Assembly (NCBI GenBank): GCA_010356995.1
Contig: ML996690.1
Coordinates: 1,458,217 to 1,522,216, forward strand
DNA: 64,000 bases
Direction of reading: 5' to 3'
From: Trichodelitschia bisporula
Taxonomy: Eukaryota > Ascomycota > Dothideomycetes > Phaeotrichales > Phaeotrichaceae
Shown: piece after piece, positions 1 to 10,415 of the stretch
Layout of the letters: every line of letters starts with the position of its first letter
Numbering within the stretch: the first letter of the stretch is position 1
Notes under the pieces: model-generated
Databases searched by the model: none
Told to the model about the DNA's origin: nothing
What the model saw: the letters and a program-made list of their open reading frames with translations, nothing else
Translations under genes and position numbers: made by a program

Positions 1-539
1 TCTTGCTGCAAATGAACCTCAATTTGATATCAGGGTCCCTGCAGCGCGTCCAGTTCGTCAAAAGCTTCGTCTTGCGCTGTCATGGTAAAGTACCCTTCCT
101 TCAACATGTATCCGGCTAATTGGGATCAGCGTGCTTCAACATCGTCAGGGATATGAGCAAGCAGTTCTGCCCGCGGTGTGGGAAGCCCAGTCTCACGAGG
201 GTGTCTTGCTCAACAAGCCAATCGGGGGAGTTCAAACTGCATCTCAAGAAGAACATGCAATGGAACAAAAAGGGTGACCGCTACAGCATTCCCAAGCCCG
301 TTGCTGGGTCAGCGAGCGGACGTGTCATGGGTGGAGGCAAAGAAGGATGGGGCAACGAGCTCATTCTCGCCGAGGACCAAAAGGAGTATGTGCGTGCCAT
401 GGAGCAGCAGAAGAGACTGAAGCAAAGAGACCTTATGGATGAGGATTATCTGCCAGGAATCTTGACTGGAGATCGAGCAAAAACTGGCGGAAAGCTAAAA
501 GTGGGGGCTGGGAGGAACGTCAATTCGAGAAGGCGATAG
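1..539 (+). CDS. NOB1: NOB1, 20S pre-rRNA endonuclease (3' part)
   Basis: C-terminal part of the PIN-domain endonuclease that cuts 20S pre-rRNA at site D to make the 3' end of 18S rRNA in late 40S particles. The PIN domain lies before the window. The reading frame enters with LLQMNLNLISG, the family segment just before the zinc ribbon. A 45-nt intron (85-129; GTAAAG...ATCAG, branch CTAAT) splits the zinc ribbon. Joining the exons gives LRCHACFN and then FCPRCG, the two CxxC halves of the Nob1 ribbon. The C-terminal half carries the conserved basic Nob1 tail and ends at a TAG at 537-539. The 5' end is cut by the window edge, not by mutation. Identification rests on the ribbon and its surroundings and is firm. 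Confidence 0.93.
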
Positions 540-1032
540 AACTAGATGAGATATTGTGGTGCGCGGATACGTCTGTAATGCAATCACGGGCGATCTGTAA
601 ATTCGCATGATGCATGAGAAGCCTTTGCGATCGATGCTAAATGAAAGAGACTGCCATTGAAGTGAATTCCTGCTTTCCATTCTTAGCAGCCCATCATACT
701 GTAGCCTTCTCGAGACCATAGGGCCAAAGAGCTTGATGCGGCGGGTTAGGGGTCATTTCGGCGAGGAGGTATGCGAATGGCCCAAGGCCGCCCGAAAAAT
801 TCGAGGTTCATCTCTCTATAGTGTTTAGGACTGCCCAGAGCGAGGGTTTGTAGAATCCAGAAGCAGAGACTATTAGGGAGGACAGCCACGACTTCTTTTT
901 GGGTACCCCTTGGCCGGTGCGGCTACGGTAGTGCTGGCACTTGGCCGGAGCGGGGGAACGCTCGGCCGGCCCGATAATTTTTTGAACCTTTGCGACCCCA
1001 TCCTCCAAGTAGCAAACATTCAGCACCTAACG
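540..1032. other. Intergenic, NOB1 to NOP4
   Basis: About 490 nt between the NOB1 stop and the first good ATG of the next gene. It should hold the NOB1 terminator and the NOP4 promoter and leader. The NOP4 frame stays open upstream to about 910, but there is no ATG before 1033. I see no other gene or repeat. Confidence 0.6.
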
Positions 1033-3351
1033 ATGTCGCCGAAATCGAAGCGACCGAGACTTTCTGGAGGCCCTTCGCAGGCAGAACCCGCATCCGTGGA
1101 CTCCACCGACGGCGCCTCCGCCAAACCCGTCAAGGCGCAATCCCGCCGCTCACTCTTCGTCCGCTCCCTCCCTCCGTCCACCACCACCGACGACCTCACC
1201 GAACTCTTCTCCGGATCGTACCCGATCAAACATGCTGTGGCGGTAACGGATGGCCAGACAAAGAAGTGCAAAGGCTATGGCTTCGTCACTTTCGCCGACG
1301 CCGAAGACGCGGAGCGGGCGCAGACCGAGTTTGACGGCTTTGCGTTCAAGGGCCAAAAGATCAAGGTCGAGGTGGCTGAGCCGCGGCACAGAGGAGAGGA
1401 TGCGCCCGCTGAGAGTGAGCGCATTGCCAAGCGCCCCGGCAACCAGGAGCATCAACCACCGCCGAAGTTGATCGTCCGCAACTTACCTTGGAGCATCAAC
1501 ACTCCGGACAAGCTTACCAAGCTGTTCCTTAGCTACGGCAAGGTCAAGCATGCGGTTGTTCCCAAGAAGGCGTCCGGACTTATGATGGGTTTCGGGATCG
1601 TGGTGATAAGGGGAAAGAAGAATGCGGAAATGGCTCTGCAGGGCGTTAATGGCCGGGAGGTGGACGGCCGCACACTTGCGGTCGATTGGGCGGTCGACAA
1701 GGAGACGTGGCAAAAGACAAATGGAGAAAAGGATGATAAGGAGGAGAGTATGATGCACGATAATGAGGAAGAGGAAGATGAAAGTGACGGCGGAGCAATG
1801 CTCTCTGAGCATGATGCAGAAGATGCTGAGGACGAGGACGCAGAAGACGATGAGGACGTTGATGAGGATGAGGATGAAGAAGATGAAGACGACGATGATG
1901 AGCACGATGAAGACGATGAAAACGAGGACGAAGACGAAGACGAAGAGAAACCCCCTCCGCGCCCTCAGACAACAGACTCGACCATCTTCATCAGGAACCT
2001 TCCCTTCACATGCGGTGACGAAGAACTACAGGAGCACTTCGAGGAATTTGGTGGTGTGCGCTACGCCCGCGTTGTTATGGACCATGCCACGGGTATGTCC
2101 CGCGGAACTGGCTTTGTGTGCTTCTACAAAAAGGAGGATGCCGACGCGTGTCTCAAGGACGCGCCCCAGTCGCAGGCCCCGACCCATACTCATACCAAGG
2201 GGCCCTCTCTCCTTCAAGACGAGTTTGCGGATCCGAGCGGTAGATACACCATGGACGGCCGTGTGCTGCAGTTGGCCCGCGCCGTCGACAAGAGCCAGGC
2301 CGTCCGGCTCACAGAAGAGGGGACTCAGCGCCGCACGGTCCGCGATGGCGACAAGCGCCGACTATATCTGCTCCACGAGGGCACCATTGCGTCCAACACA
2401 CCGCTATACCAGCTGCTCTCGCCGTCGGAAATAGCTATGCGTGAAGCCAGCTTGAAGCAGCGTAAAGGACTGATCGAGAAGAACCCCTCGTTGCATCTCA
2501 GCTTGACGCGTCTGGCAATCCGCAATATTCCCCGCACCGTCACATCCAAGGATCTCAAGGCGCTCGCACGGCAGGCCATAGTCGGCTTCGCCAAGGACGT
2601 CAAGGCGGGCAAGCGTCAACCATTGTCGAAGGAAGAGCTGGCGCGCGGCGGAGAGGAAATGGCGGCGATTGAACGCGACCGACGTGCCAAGGGCAAGGGC
2701 GTTGTCAAGCAGGCCAAGATTGTATTCGAGAGCACCGACGGGTCGAAGATCGCCGAAGGCGAGGGCGCAGGCCGCAGCCGTGGATACGGGTTTGTCGAGT
2801 ACCACACACATCGGTCGGCGCTCATGGGCCTGCGATGGCTCAACGGGCACGCCATTGACTACAAAGCGCTCGAGACGAGCAAGAAACCGGCACCAGAGGA
2901 CCTGAAGGACCGAAAAAAGCGCCTCATTGTCGAGTTTGCCATTGAGAATGCGCAGGTGGTTCAGAGACGCAAGGAGCGGGAGCGTAAGGAGCACGACAAT
3001 CCACGGCCTGCGGGAGGTCGCGGCCCAGGAGTCCGGCCGGGCTTTAAGGACACGTCTCGGCATCGCAAGCGGAAGAGAGATGCCGATGGCGAAGATCCCG
3101 AGACAGTCGCTAAACCTGACGCTGTTGAGCGCGGCGCGAAGCGATCCCGACCCATGGGGAAGGGGAATAGGGCCAAAGGACAGGCTGCAGCTGGGAAGCC
3201 TGCTGGCGATGGCAAGTCGGTCGGCGCCGGCAAGGCCGGCAGTACGAGTGGTGGAGGAGGGACAGCGCCTAAGGCGAAGAATCAGGAGGGCAGGCCGAAT
3301 GGCCATTTCCGCCGGGCAAAGGCGCATCAACAAGGGAAGGGCAAGAAATAG
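1033..3351 (+). CDS. NOP4: NOP4/RBM28-type nucleolar RNA-binding protein, four RRMs
   Basis: Intronless, 772 aa from the ATG at 1033 (starts MSPKSKRPRL). Nop4 (human RBM28) is needed for 27S pre-rRNA processing and 60S assembly in the nucleolus. RRM1 starts near residue 37 (SLFVRSLPP, then GYGFVTF). RRM2 is near 145 (LIVRNLPWS). An almost pure Asp/Glu stretch lies at about 240-310 (nt 1750-1950). RRM3 starts near 317 (IFIRNLPFT, GTGFVCF). RRM4 starts near 493 (LAIRNIPRT), and its RNP1 (GYGFVEY) comes after a long insert. The C-terminus is a Lys/Arg/Gly-rich tail typical of nucleolar proteins. Order and spacing of the RRMs and the acidic linker fit Nop4 better than Mrd1, which has more RRMs. 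The neighbours NOB1 and ENP1 are also ribosome assembly genes. Confidence 0.93.
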   Translation: MSPKSKRPRLSGGPSQAEPASVDSTDGASAKPVKAQSRRSLFVRSLPPSTTTDDLTELFSGSYPIKHAVAVTDGQTKKCKGYGFVTFADAEDAERAQTEFDGFAFKGQKIKVEVAEPRHRGEDAPAESERIAKRPGNQEHQPPPKLIVRNLPWSINTPDKLTKLFLSYGKVKHAVVPKKASGLMMGFGIVVIRGKKNAEMALQGVNGREVDGRTLAVDWAVDKETWQKTNGEKDDKEESMMHDNEEEEDESDGGAMLSEHDAEDAEDEDAEDDEDVDEDEDEEDEDDDDEHDEDDENEDEDEDEEKPPPRPQTTDSTIFIRNLPFTCGDEELQEHFEEFGGVRYARVVMDHATGMSRGTGFVCFYKKEDADACLKDAPQSQAPTHTHTKGPSLLQDEFADPSGRYTMDGRVLQLARAVDKSQAVRLTEEGTQRRTVRDGDKRRLYLLHEGTIASNTPLYQLLSPSEIAMREASLKQRKGLIEKNPSLHLSLTRLAIRNIPRTVTSKDLKALARQAIVGFAKDVKAGKRQPLSKEELARGGEEMAAIERDRRAKGKGVVKQAKIVFESTDGSKIAEGEGAGRSRGYGFVEYHTHRSALMGLRWLNGHAIDYKALETSKKPAPEDLKDRKKRLIVEFAIENAQVVQRRKERERKEHDNPRPAGGRGPGVRPGFKDTSRHRKRKRDADGEDPETVAKPDAVERGAKRSRPMGKGNRAKGQAAAGKPAGDGKSVGAGKAGSTSGGGGTAPKAKNQEGRPNGHFRRAKAHQQGKGKK

Positions 3352-3678
3352 CCTTGGTCTCTGTCATCTCAGTTGTAAAAATAGTACAGCATATTCAGAT
3401 GCACTTCAGACCTAATATTTTAGACCATTATACCGGAATAACGTTACTGCAGTACATGAATGCCGTAGAGTCGCGATCGTGGGGCAATCACGATCGTATC
3501 GCTTTATTTTTGGTGTTGAGGCGCACAGACGCGAAGCCCCCGTCCGTGTAAGAAAAGTCCTAGCTCCCGCTCTACCGCCTCGTCACCGATCGGAGAGCCG
3601 CGACTTCTTGGACCAGCCCAGGCCTAGGAGCGATGATGTAGTGGCTGGATCTGAAAGCTGGCTCTTACACACACCACC
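3352..3678. other. Intergenic, NOP4 to SEC20
   Basis: About 330 nt holding the NOP4 3' region and the SEC20 promoter. Nothing else stands out. Confidence 0.6.
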
Positions 3679-5053
3679 ATGACATCGCTTCCGTCCCTCA
3701 CGGCCCGTCTCAACGCCCTTTCCGAAAATCATAAGACGACTCTTTTGCTGATAAACCGGCTCGCAAAGCTCTCCTTCCAGCCAGGCTCGTTACCACCCGA
3801 CAGCACTGCTGGCGACGTGCGCATCGAACTCAGCGCCGATATCCACGAGAGTTTGAAGCGGCACGAAGAGGAACTTGAGCTCCTGCGGCAGGAAGTCGAA
3901 GACTTGCGGGACGACTCGCACGGGCAACGGAGACGCGAAAGCGAGCGCGACAGAGAGGCAACGCGGGTGCGCATTCAGGTTGCGCGGCTGGGCGAGGACC
4001 TCAGACAGTACGCCATACGTAGCTATACATCCTGCCTCTACTGACTGTCTTCACAGCGCACGGGGTCAGTTCCGCAAAGCTCAGCTCCAGGCGAAGCGAA
4101 GTGCCGAAGCAGCGAAGCAGAAGGAGCGTGAGATATTCCTTGCGAGCTTGCAGCGTATTCCCGAGACGCCGACTGCGAGTAGTCCACCTCTACCAGCAGC
4201 AAACCGTCGCCAAGAAAGGAAGAAGCTCACCGACGACGAGATCGTTGTGAATGCGGCAAGCGACGTGACGGCGGCGCTGAGAAGGACGCAACAGTTGATG
4301 CAGACGGAGCTGACACGGTCACGATTCGCACAAGAGACGTTTGATCAGTCGACAGCGGCGCTGGCCCAACTCTCAGAACAGTACTCTAATCTCGACTCCC
4401 TGCTCAGTGCCTCGAAGTCACTGCTTTCCACACTAGTCACGAGCCAGAAGAGCGACACCTGGTATCTCGAGACCGCGTTTTACATCCTCGTCACCACTAT
4501 TTCCTGGCTTGTCTTTCGCCGGTTACTGTACGGACCACTTTGGTGGTTTCTCTGGCTCCCTATCAAGCTCTTGTATCGGTTTACCGCTACCATCCTCACC
4601 GGAGTTGGGATCGTCGGAACCTCGAGAGCGGTCTCTAATACGTCGTCTACACTTTCAATCAGTGCAGTACCCTCATTCTCTTCGGCAACACAAGAACCAG
4701 AAGTGTCCCCCGACTCGAGTGTCTATCTATCATCCCACACCAATCCCGAAGGAAGCATCTCGGAAGAAATCGGTAGCATGGCTGAGCAAAGTCGGTACGA
4801 AGCGAAGGGACAGGGCGAACCGGTGCGCCGTGGTGACGGACAGATCCTTGAAGAGTCTGATGCGCCCCGCAATCCGAAGAAACGGGTGCTCAATTTGGCT
4901 ACAGAGGAACAGGCGCAATTAGATAACAAAGACGAACTTGCGAGGAGAGGCGATGACCAGATTCTAGAGAAGACGGAGCAGCCGAGGAATCCTCACAAAA
5001 GGATGCTGGATACGGAGGCAGTGCAACAGGATGGGAACCGGGATGAATTATGA
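3679..5053 (+). CDS. SEC20: SEC20-type t-SNARE (BNIP1 family), Golgi-to-ER retrieval
   Basis: Two exons (3679-4007 and 4057-5053) around a 49-nt intron (GTACGC...TTCACAG, branch CTGAC), 441 aa. Sec20 works with Ufe1, Use1 and Sec22 in fusion of COPI vesicles with the ER. Residues 1-130 are a charged coiled coil. The splice gives DLRHARGQFRKAQLQAK, the conserved Sec20 segment. The SNARE-like region (about 190-245) ends at YLETAFYILVTTISWLVFRR, followed by the hydrophobic anchor. Unusually, about 140 residues follow the anchor. The last 76 form two similar units (nt 4823-4939 and 4940-5050), each with RRGDxQILE, PRNPxKR and an end of NKDEL or NRDEL. Yeast Sec20 ends in HDEL, so RDEL is a plausible ER-retrieval signal; the inner KDEL would be the older, now buried end (inference). 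Confidence 0.9.
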
Positions 5054-5256
5054 TTTATCTGTAGTCCTATGTAGCATTGCCCTACCTGCATATAAACGGT
5101 CCCTCGCACTGCTTCGCCGGTGTCCATCACATTGATTGTATGTGAAGTCTATGGTCTTCGCAGGACAGTATCCTGCCACTTCCGCGCCTCGAGCCGGACC
5201 ACGGGTATCTAGACGTGGATTTCTAAACTTTTTATTTACTGCAAAATCCTTCACAG

Positions 5257-5640
5257 TCACACTTGATCCCTGATACCTAGTATTCCTAGTGCCGGATGCT
5301 CGAGCGGGGTGTACACTTCAGCAGATGCTGCTGAGGCCCGGTTTGACATCGGGTAAACGAGTCTCCGGAGTAGTGTCAGAATCTCATTGCCGGGTCCTGG
5401 CACTAGCTGCATGAGAGGGAGGGCTGCAACTTTGCCGTCTGCATTCAAACGATAAAGCATCTGCTCCCGGAGTCGATCAAAGTACGGTACCGCCACCTAT
5501 TGTTAGCACAAAGGAGAAGAGCATCGCAATATAATTCCTTTCCTTTCTTTCAAATCAAGTCTACCAAGTAGCGTCTTTCATGTACCGCGCATGAGCTTTT
5601 GTGCAGCTTCCGACCGCAGCACGCTGACTAGCCCCCAACA
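5257..5640 (-). CDS. Possible small orphan gene (model unresolved)
   Basis: On the minus strand, 5496 down to the stop at 5257 encodes about 79 residues that look protein-like (for example VPYFDRLREQMLYRL, then LPLMQLVPGPG). Just upstream is a good splice acceptor (CTAACAATAG at about 5497). A donor GTAGAC at 5564 joins in phase to an upstream open stretch reading into HERRYL, which itself follows a CTAG acceptor near 5631. A further upstream stretch, touching the start of TFA1 on the other strand, contains a hydrophobic run (VGLVGWLTGVVIW). I found no convincing in-frame ATG, so the 5' end is unknown. I do not recognise the family. It would be divergent from TFA1 and convergent with SEC20. 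Confidence 0.3.
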
Positions 5641-5753
5641 GAGGGTGTGTCAACCTTCTATCAACATTCTCATCCTCACCCAAATCACCACTCCGGTCAA
5701 CCACCCCACCAGACCTACGGAGTTGAACAACGCTTCGGGCGCTTTTTGCCAAA

Positions 5754-7063
5754 ATGGAGAAAGCGCATATACTCGCTCGCATGACTGCTCGTGCCTTTTA
5801 CGATATGGACCACGTGGTAGTTGTTGACGCTTTGGCCACTCACATCTCGCAAGTACCGCCTCTACTGCCCTGCTGCTTCTACTAACAGCAGCAAGGATGC
5901 CAATTGAGGATTTGCGCCAGGTGTTTACCAACACGGGAAAGAACAAGCAGGATATCCAGAAGTTGTGCGGTCGGCTCCGTGAGGGCGGGCTTGTGTCTGT
6001 GTATGAACAACCGCGCACCCCCTTGATATCCTCCGCTCACACGTGATTCAGGTATACGCGCCAGGAGACCAAGGCGGGCGCCCAGAAGCCGACTGCCGTA
6101 GAGTACTACTACGTCGATCCGCGTCGCGCTGTTGATGCGACCAAATATCGTCTACATATGGTCGAGGAGCAGTTGCGCAAAATAGCACGCCCCACAACCG
6201 AAAAGAAAGAGTTCTCCTGTCCCCGCTGCAAGGCCGAGTGGACTCAGATGGATGTCCTCGACAGTGTTGATCCCGCCGGCCGTGGGAGCGGGTTCGTCTG
6301 CAAGCGGTGCAGTACGGTTCTCGACTATCACCCCAACGACCCCGAAACCGAGGAAGCCGACGGGCCTCTCGGGCAGTTCAATAAGCAACTGGGATGGCTG
6401 ATTCAGTTGCTACGCGAGGTCGACAATACTACCGTCCCTGAGCTCACGGGTGAGGCTGCTCTCGAGGCGCAGCGCCCCATTCCTCGGGAGGCAACTTACG
6501 ATTTTGCCCACAACTTTGAGACGGCTGCCCCTGCCAAGCGCCCCTCTGCGGTCAAGGGAATGGCCACTGCACCTGCTAAGATCGAGGTGAAGATCACCAC
6601 CGACCAGGAGAGGAGTGCCGCCCAGCAAGCCGCAGCCGCCGAGGAGAAGGCTAAGCTGGCCCACCAGAACCAACTTCCTGCGTGGCATACTCAGTCCACG
6701 GTCTCTAAGGAAGCAGCAGCGACTGGGAATCATGCTCAACCTTCCCGAAGTGAAGAAACGCTTGCTCCACTCGGTTCTGGAGAGCCGGAGGAGAAGAAGC
6801 CCGGAGGTAATGATTTGTTTGACTCTTACTTCCAGGCCCTTGAGGAGGAGCGGCGGGCGCTGGCACAACAGCGGAACGAAGACGAAGAAATGGAGGATGA
6901 AGACGAAGATGAAGAGGAAGAGTTCGAAGATGTGCCGACAGAGTCCCTCGCTGTCAAGCGGCCGAAACTGGAGGCGTCCACCCCGGCGGATGACTCTGCT
7001 ACCACTACGCCTGCCGCTCCCCCCCAGGAGGATTCGGAAGAGGAATTCGAGGATGTGGCATAG
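5754..7063 (+). CDS. TFA1: TFIIE large (alpha) subunit
   Basis: TFIIE-alpha recruits and regulates TFIIH at RNA polymerase II promoters. Model: 5754-5848, 5896-6000 and 6052-7063, giving 403 aa. Exons 1 and 2 make the N-terminal winged helix (VVVVDALATH ... KLCGRLREGG). Exon 3 carries the zinc ribbon SCPRCKAEW / CKRCSTVLDY (C-x2-C ... C-x2-C) near residues 115-145, then a charged region and a very acidic C-terminus ending EEEFEDVA, as in the family. Intron 2 (6001-6051) is ordinary. Intron 1 cannot be spliced in frame with the only GT available (5853). A GC donor, TC/GCAAGT at 5849, with AAG at 5895 restores the family spacing between DALATH and KLCGRLRE. The start matches the usual family N-terminus. 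Confidence 0.9.
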
Positions 7064-7698
7064 GTAGCTAGTTCAACATTTTTTGTATAGGCATTTCACC
7101 TGGAGCGACGAGGCATGATGGGGTTCCTGGGATGTGAGTATTGCATGATTGTACTGTTGCCCCTGACCCCTAACTGTACTGACGTCTACTAGCTGGACGG
7201 ACTGGGGACGCATTACCCGTACCTTCAGTGGCGTAAGTTGTGTTACAGGCGTTGAGATGTATCCTGTGGCCTTGTAGCGAGATCGAAGAATAAAATTGTA
7301 AAGCAGCGTCATATTCGGGCGAGGCAGCCTTCCCGAGTGATCATGGCATGTCATCTTGCAAGAGTGAAAATCCAACTTCCAACCCATCAACTGTGACTCC
7401 GCTTTGCTATCCTGAGCAGTCCGAATAGCAGCAGCAGAAGTCCAATGGCCTAAGGGTATATTGTCCGGTCTTCGCACCTGGACTTCTACGGGTGTTTTAC
7501 GGCGTGAGGCCGGACGAGCTATGGAGCTAGTTCCGCACAGCAAAAAGTCGTTGCCGCCACTCATGCCATTTCCCACCAAATCCAGATGCCAAGGCAGAAA
7601 AGTCAGGGAGCGTTATCGATAAGCTAGACCCACCATCAAACCTCCCTCACTTTGACTCTCGACGCCCGCAGTATAACACTTTTTCACATACCCGCAAA
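7064..7698. other. Intergenic, TFA1 to ENP1
   Basis: About 630 nt. A minus-strand frame is open from an ATG near 7564 to 7073 (about 160 codons), but it shows no recognisable motif and I treat it as chance. A GTGAGT...CTACTAG pair at about 7135-7191 looks like splice signals on the + strand; no coding sequence surrounds it, so at most it would be an untranslated-region intron. Confidence 0.4.
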
Positions 7699-9137
7699 AT
7701 GCCTCGAGCACCCCGCCCCTCACAGGCTGAAGCCTTCGCTCACCGGCCCCTTGCCGACGAATACTCCCCGGCCGTACAGTTTAAGCAAAAAGCGCCCAAG
7801 AAGCGCAAGAGCCGTCAGGATGAGGAGACGGAGGAGCATGTTATCAACACAAAGGCGTCGCGCAAGATCTTACGTATAGGCCAGGACCTCGCCGATGAAG
7901 ATGCCGAGGAACAGAATGCGAAATACGTGCCGACGCACAATCCCGCATTTGACTTTCAAGACCGCCTAGGCGAGGCGCAAGACGACGAGGAGGAGGCCGA
8001 AGAGGAAGCGGAGGAGTGGGGTGATGAGGAGATTCAAGAAGTCACAGTTGAGGTATGTGCCTTGATCTATATACGTGTTCTCGGTTAACAGCGCAGGACA
8101 TGGATCCCAGTGACCTCGCACTCTTCAACCGCTTCAACCCACCAGCTTTTGATGACCCGATATTGCGAGGGTTCGAAGAAGCTGAGCCGACTACAAACCT
8201 GGCGGACCTTATCCTGGAGAAGATCGCGCAGCACGAGGCTGCAGAGGGGCGGGAGCCTCGAGAAGACGAAATGACTGAGCTGCCTCCAATGGCCGTCGAG
8301 GTGTACACACAGGTTGGCCTGATTCTCTCGCGATACAAGTCCGGCAAACTCCCGAAACCCTTCAAGCTCCTCCCCACACTCCCTCCTCCGATGCTCGAGC
8401 TTATTATCCCTCTAACCGTGCCCGAGAAGTGGACTCCCAATGCCATCTTCCAGGCGACGCGCCTCTTCATCTCCTCGAACTCAACCATCTCCCAGGGGTT
8501 CCTCACCAACATCCTGCTCGACAGGGTGCGTGACGACATTCAAGAGCACCGCAAGCTTAATGTTCATCTATACGATGCAGTTAAGAAGGCACTCTACAAG
8601 CCCAAGGAGTTTTTCAAGGGCTTCCTGTTTCCCCTCGTTAGCAGCGGTACATGCACACTGCGTGAGGCGCACATTGTGGCCAGTGTTTTGACGAAGGTTT
8701 CAATTCCCGTACTTCACAGCGCGTATGCTCTTACACGCCTGTGCGAGTTGGCAGCCGAGCAGATGAGCCTCGACACGGAAGCGGCGGGCGCAACGAACGT
8801 CATCATCAAAGCGCTTTTGGAGAAGCGCTACGCGCTACCGTATCAGACGGTGGACGCCCTCGTCTTCCACTTCCTCCGCTTCCGGCCCATGGACGACGCG
8901 GCCGACCAGCGACTGCCCGTCATCTGGCACCAATGCTTCCTGGCCTTTGCGCAGCGATACCGCAACGAGATCACCGAGGACCAACGCGAGGCACTGCTCG
9001 ACTTGTTACTCTCGCGAGGGCACAAGGATATTGGTCCTGAGATCCGGCGAGAGTTGCTCGCGGGCCGGGGGCGGGGAGTTGTGGTTGAACCGGGGGCGGT
9101 GAATGGGGGAGATGATACACTCATGGGAGATGCGTAA
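7699..9137 (+). CDS. ENP1: ENP1/bystin, 40S ribosome assembly factor
   Basis: Two exons (7699-8052 and 8097-9137) around a 44-nt intron (GTATGT...GCGCAG), 464 aa. Enp1 (bystin) binds pre-40S particles with Ltv1 and Rps3 and is needed for their maturation and export. The N-terminus starts MPRAPRPSQA and is Lys-rich, followed by an acidic run (about 95-115) just before the intron. The splice gives TVEDMDPSDLALFNRF. The large helical bystin domain fills the rest, with conserved blocks such as SGKLPKPFKLLP, FFKGFLFPL and LPYQTVDALVFHFLRF. The C-terminus is short and acidic. The length matches fungal Enp1. It is the third ribosome assembly gene in the first 9 kb. Confidence 0.95.
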
Positions 9138-9809
9138 ATCAAGTCTTTACTATGAAAAATGAGTCGGCTTGTATTGTCTATCTGCTTCCTTCGATGTGCT
9201 ACTAACTGTACTGAAATCATTGATACGGGAAGCTAGAACTAGCAGGCAATTCCTGCACGACATACGCGTGCCGAACACACCGGCCCGCGGCACGGGTCGG
9301 TCCATATGATGCCATCACGGCGAGGAAGGGATGAGGCGCGGGACGCACCGCGCCGCCACTTGGCGCTCGGGGACGATGGCTGAGTACTGAGTACCCGAGC
9401 GCATCTCGTACCCGCGTATCTCGTACCGTGCGCTGGTACCGGCATCGCGGGATGGCTAGACGCTAAAGGTTGGGGCGCTGAGTGTGATGCTAGTTGCGCA
9501 CATTTCCACTCCCTTAGGCTCACAACGTCCGTAGAGGTGAGGTTCCATGGATCACTGTACATGGTATCATGGGCTCACTGTCTGTGAATTGGGTTCACTC
9601 ATGGCGCTATCCTGTTCACTCATGGCGCTGTCCTTTGGCCTTAAAAGCCATTCGCTGCCGCCATCTTCTTGAATTCCTCACCCCTTTCTCTCCGGAGTTC
9701 CAAGATCAAAATTTCTCAGCTCCGGCTTCTCCAGCCTCTGAGTTTCATTGCTTCCAGTTCTTCAGCTTACAAATCTCAAGCGAATTCGGCGGGGCCGATA
9801 ACAAACAAT
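9138..9809. other. Intergenic with GTAC-rich stretch
   Basis: About 670 nt. Positions 9379-9440 carry four or five close GTACC/CGTACC words. Around 9591-9632 a 20-nt segment, GTTCACTCATGGCGCT, is present twice in tandem with one change. No gene is evident on either strand. Confidence 0.4.
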
Positions 9810-10415
9810 ATGGCGACTGACGATAGCAGGACCGGGGCGACACCGCCCGCATCGGACCCGGAGCATGGCGAACGGAACTACACGAGCCGGCCCAGCACGG
9901 CCCGCGATCCCGACGTCTCAGGGATTCACCGGATTTCGGGGGAGATTATTGACGTCCTCGGCTCTCCCTCGCCTCCCGCACTCTTTATCTTCGTCTCCCC
10001 CGCCCTATTTGCGACACCTACTGCGCCGTCTCGACGCAGCAAATGATGCTCGACATCTCATTCAACGACATCGAACGCGAAACGCGCTGGTGCGCCTTGT
10101 GCCATGACCGCGTGGAGCTACCGCACCCCATGTTCCCGGAGGAACCCATTGAATACGACTGTCCGGGTCTCCGTGGGCCCCCCGACCCGGTGGTTCAGCC
10201 GCCGGCGGGCGTTTATATGCCTCCGACACGCGGAGCGCATGTGGCGAGATGACTGCGATCACATGGAAGAAAGTATTTTTTTACGCCCCTGGTCCCTCGT
10301 CAAGTCGCGTTGGTGCCTGCATTGTGGGCGCCTGTCGCCGTATGATAGGGGTCCTTATAGGAGGACGGACGGAGCGGGCGCCAGGTGGTGCTCGTGTGAC
10401 TGTGAGTGTCCGTAG
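9810..10415 (+). CDS. Small cysteine-rich orphan protein
   Basis: Tentative three-exon model: 9810-9953, 10040-10240 and 10305-10415, 151 aa. The ATG at 9810 opens an unstructured Ser/Thr/Pro-rich start. Both junctions are in phase. The first donor (GTCCTC) is weak, with acceptor CGACGCAG; the second is GTGGCG...CTCGTCAAG. The product has two similar cysteine pairs, RWCALCHDR and RWCLHCGRL, and ends in WCSCDCECP. CxxC pairs suggest metal binding, but I do not recognise a family. Without the second splice the frame stops after GAHVAR, so a shorter protein is possible. It lies next to TE relics and may be a fast-evolving or lineage-specific gene. Confidence 0.35.

Noticed and set aside
910-1032. 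Upstream extension of the NOP4 frame
   Set aside because: Open but has no ATG; the ATG at 1033 gives a usual basic N-terminus.
7073-7564. About 160-codon minus-strand frame after TFA1
   Set aside because: No recognisable domain and no splice context; likely chance.
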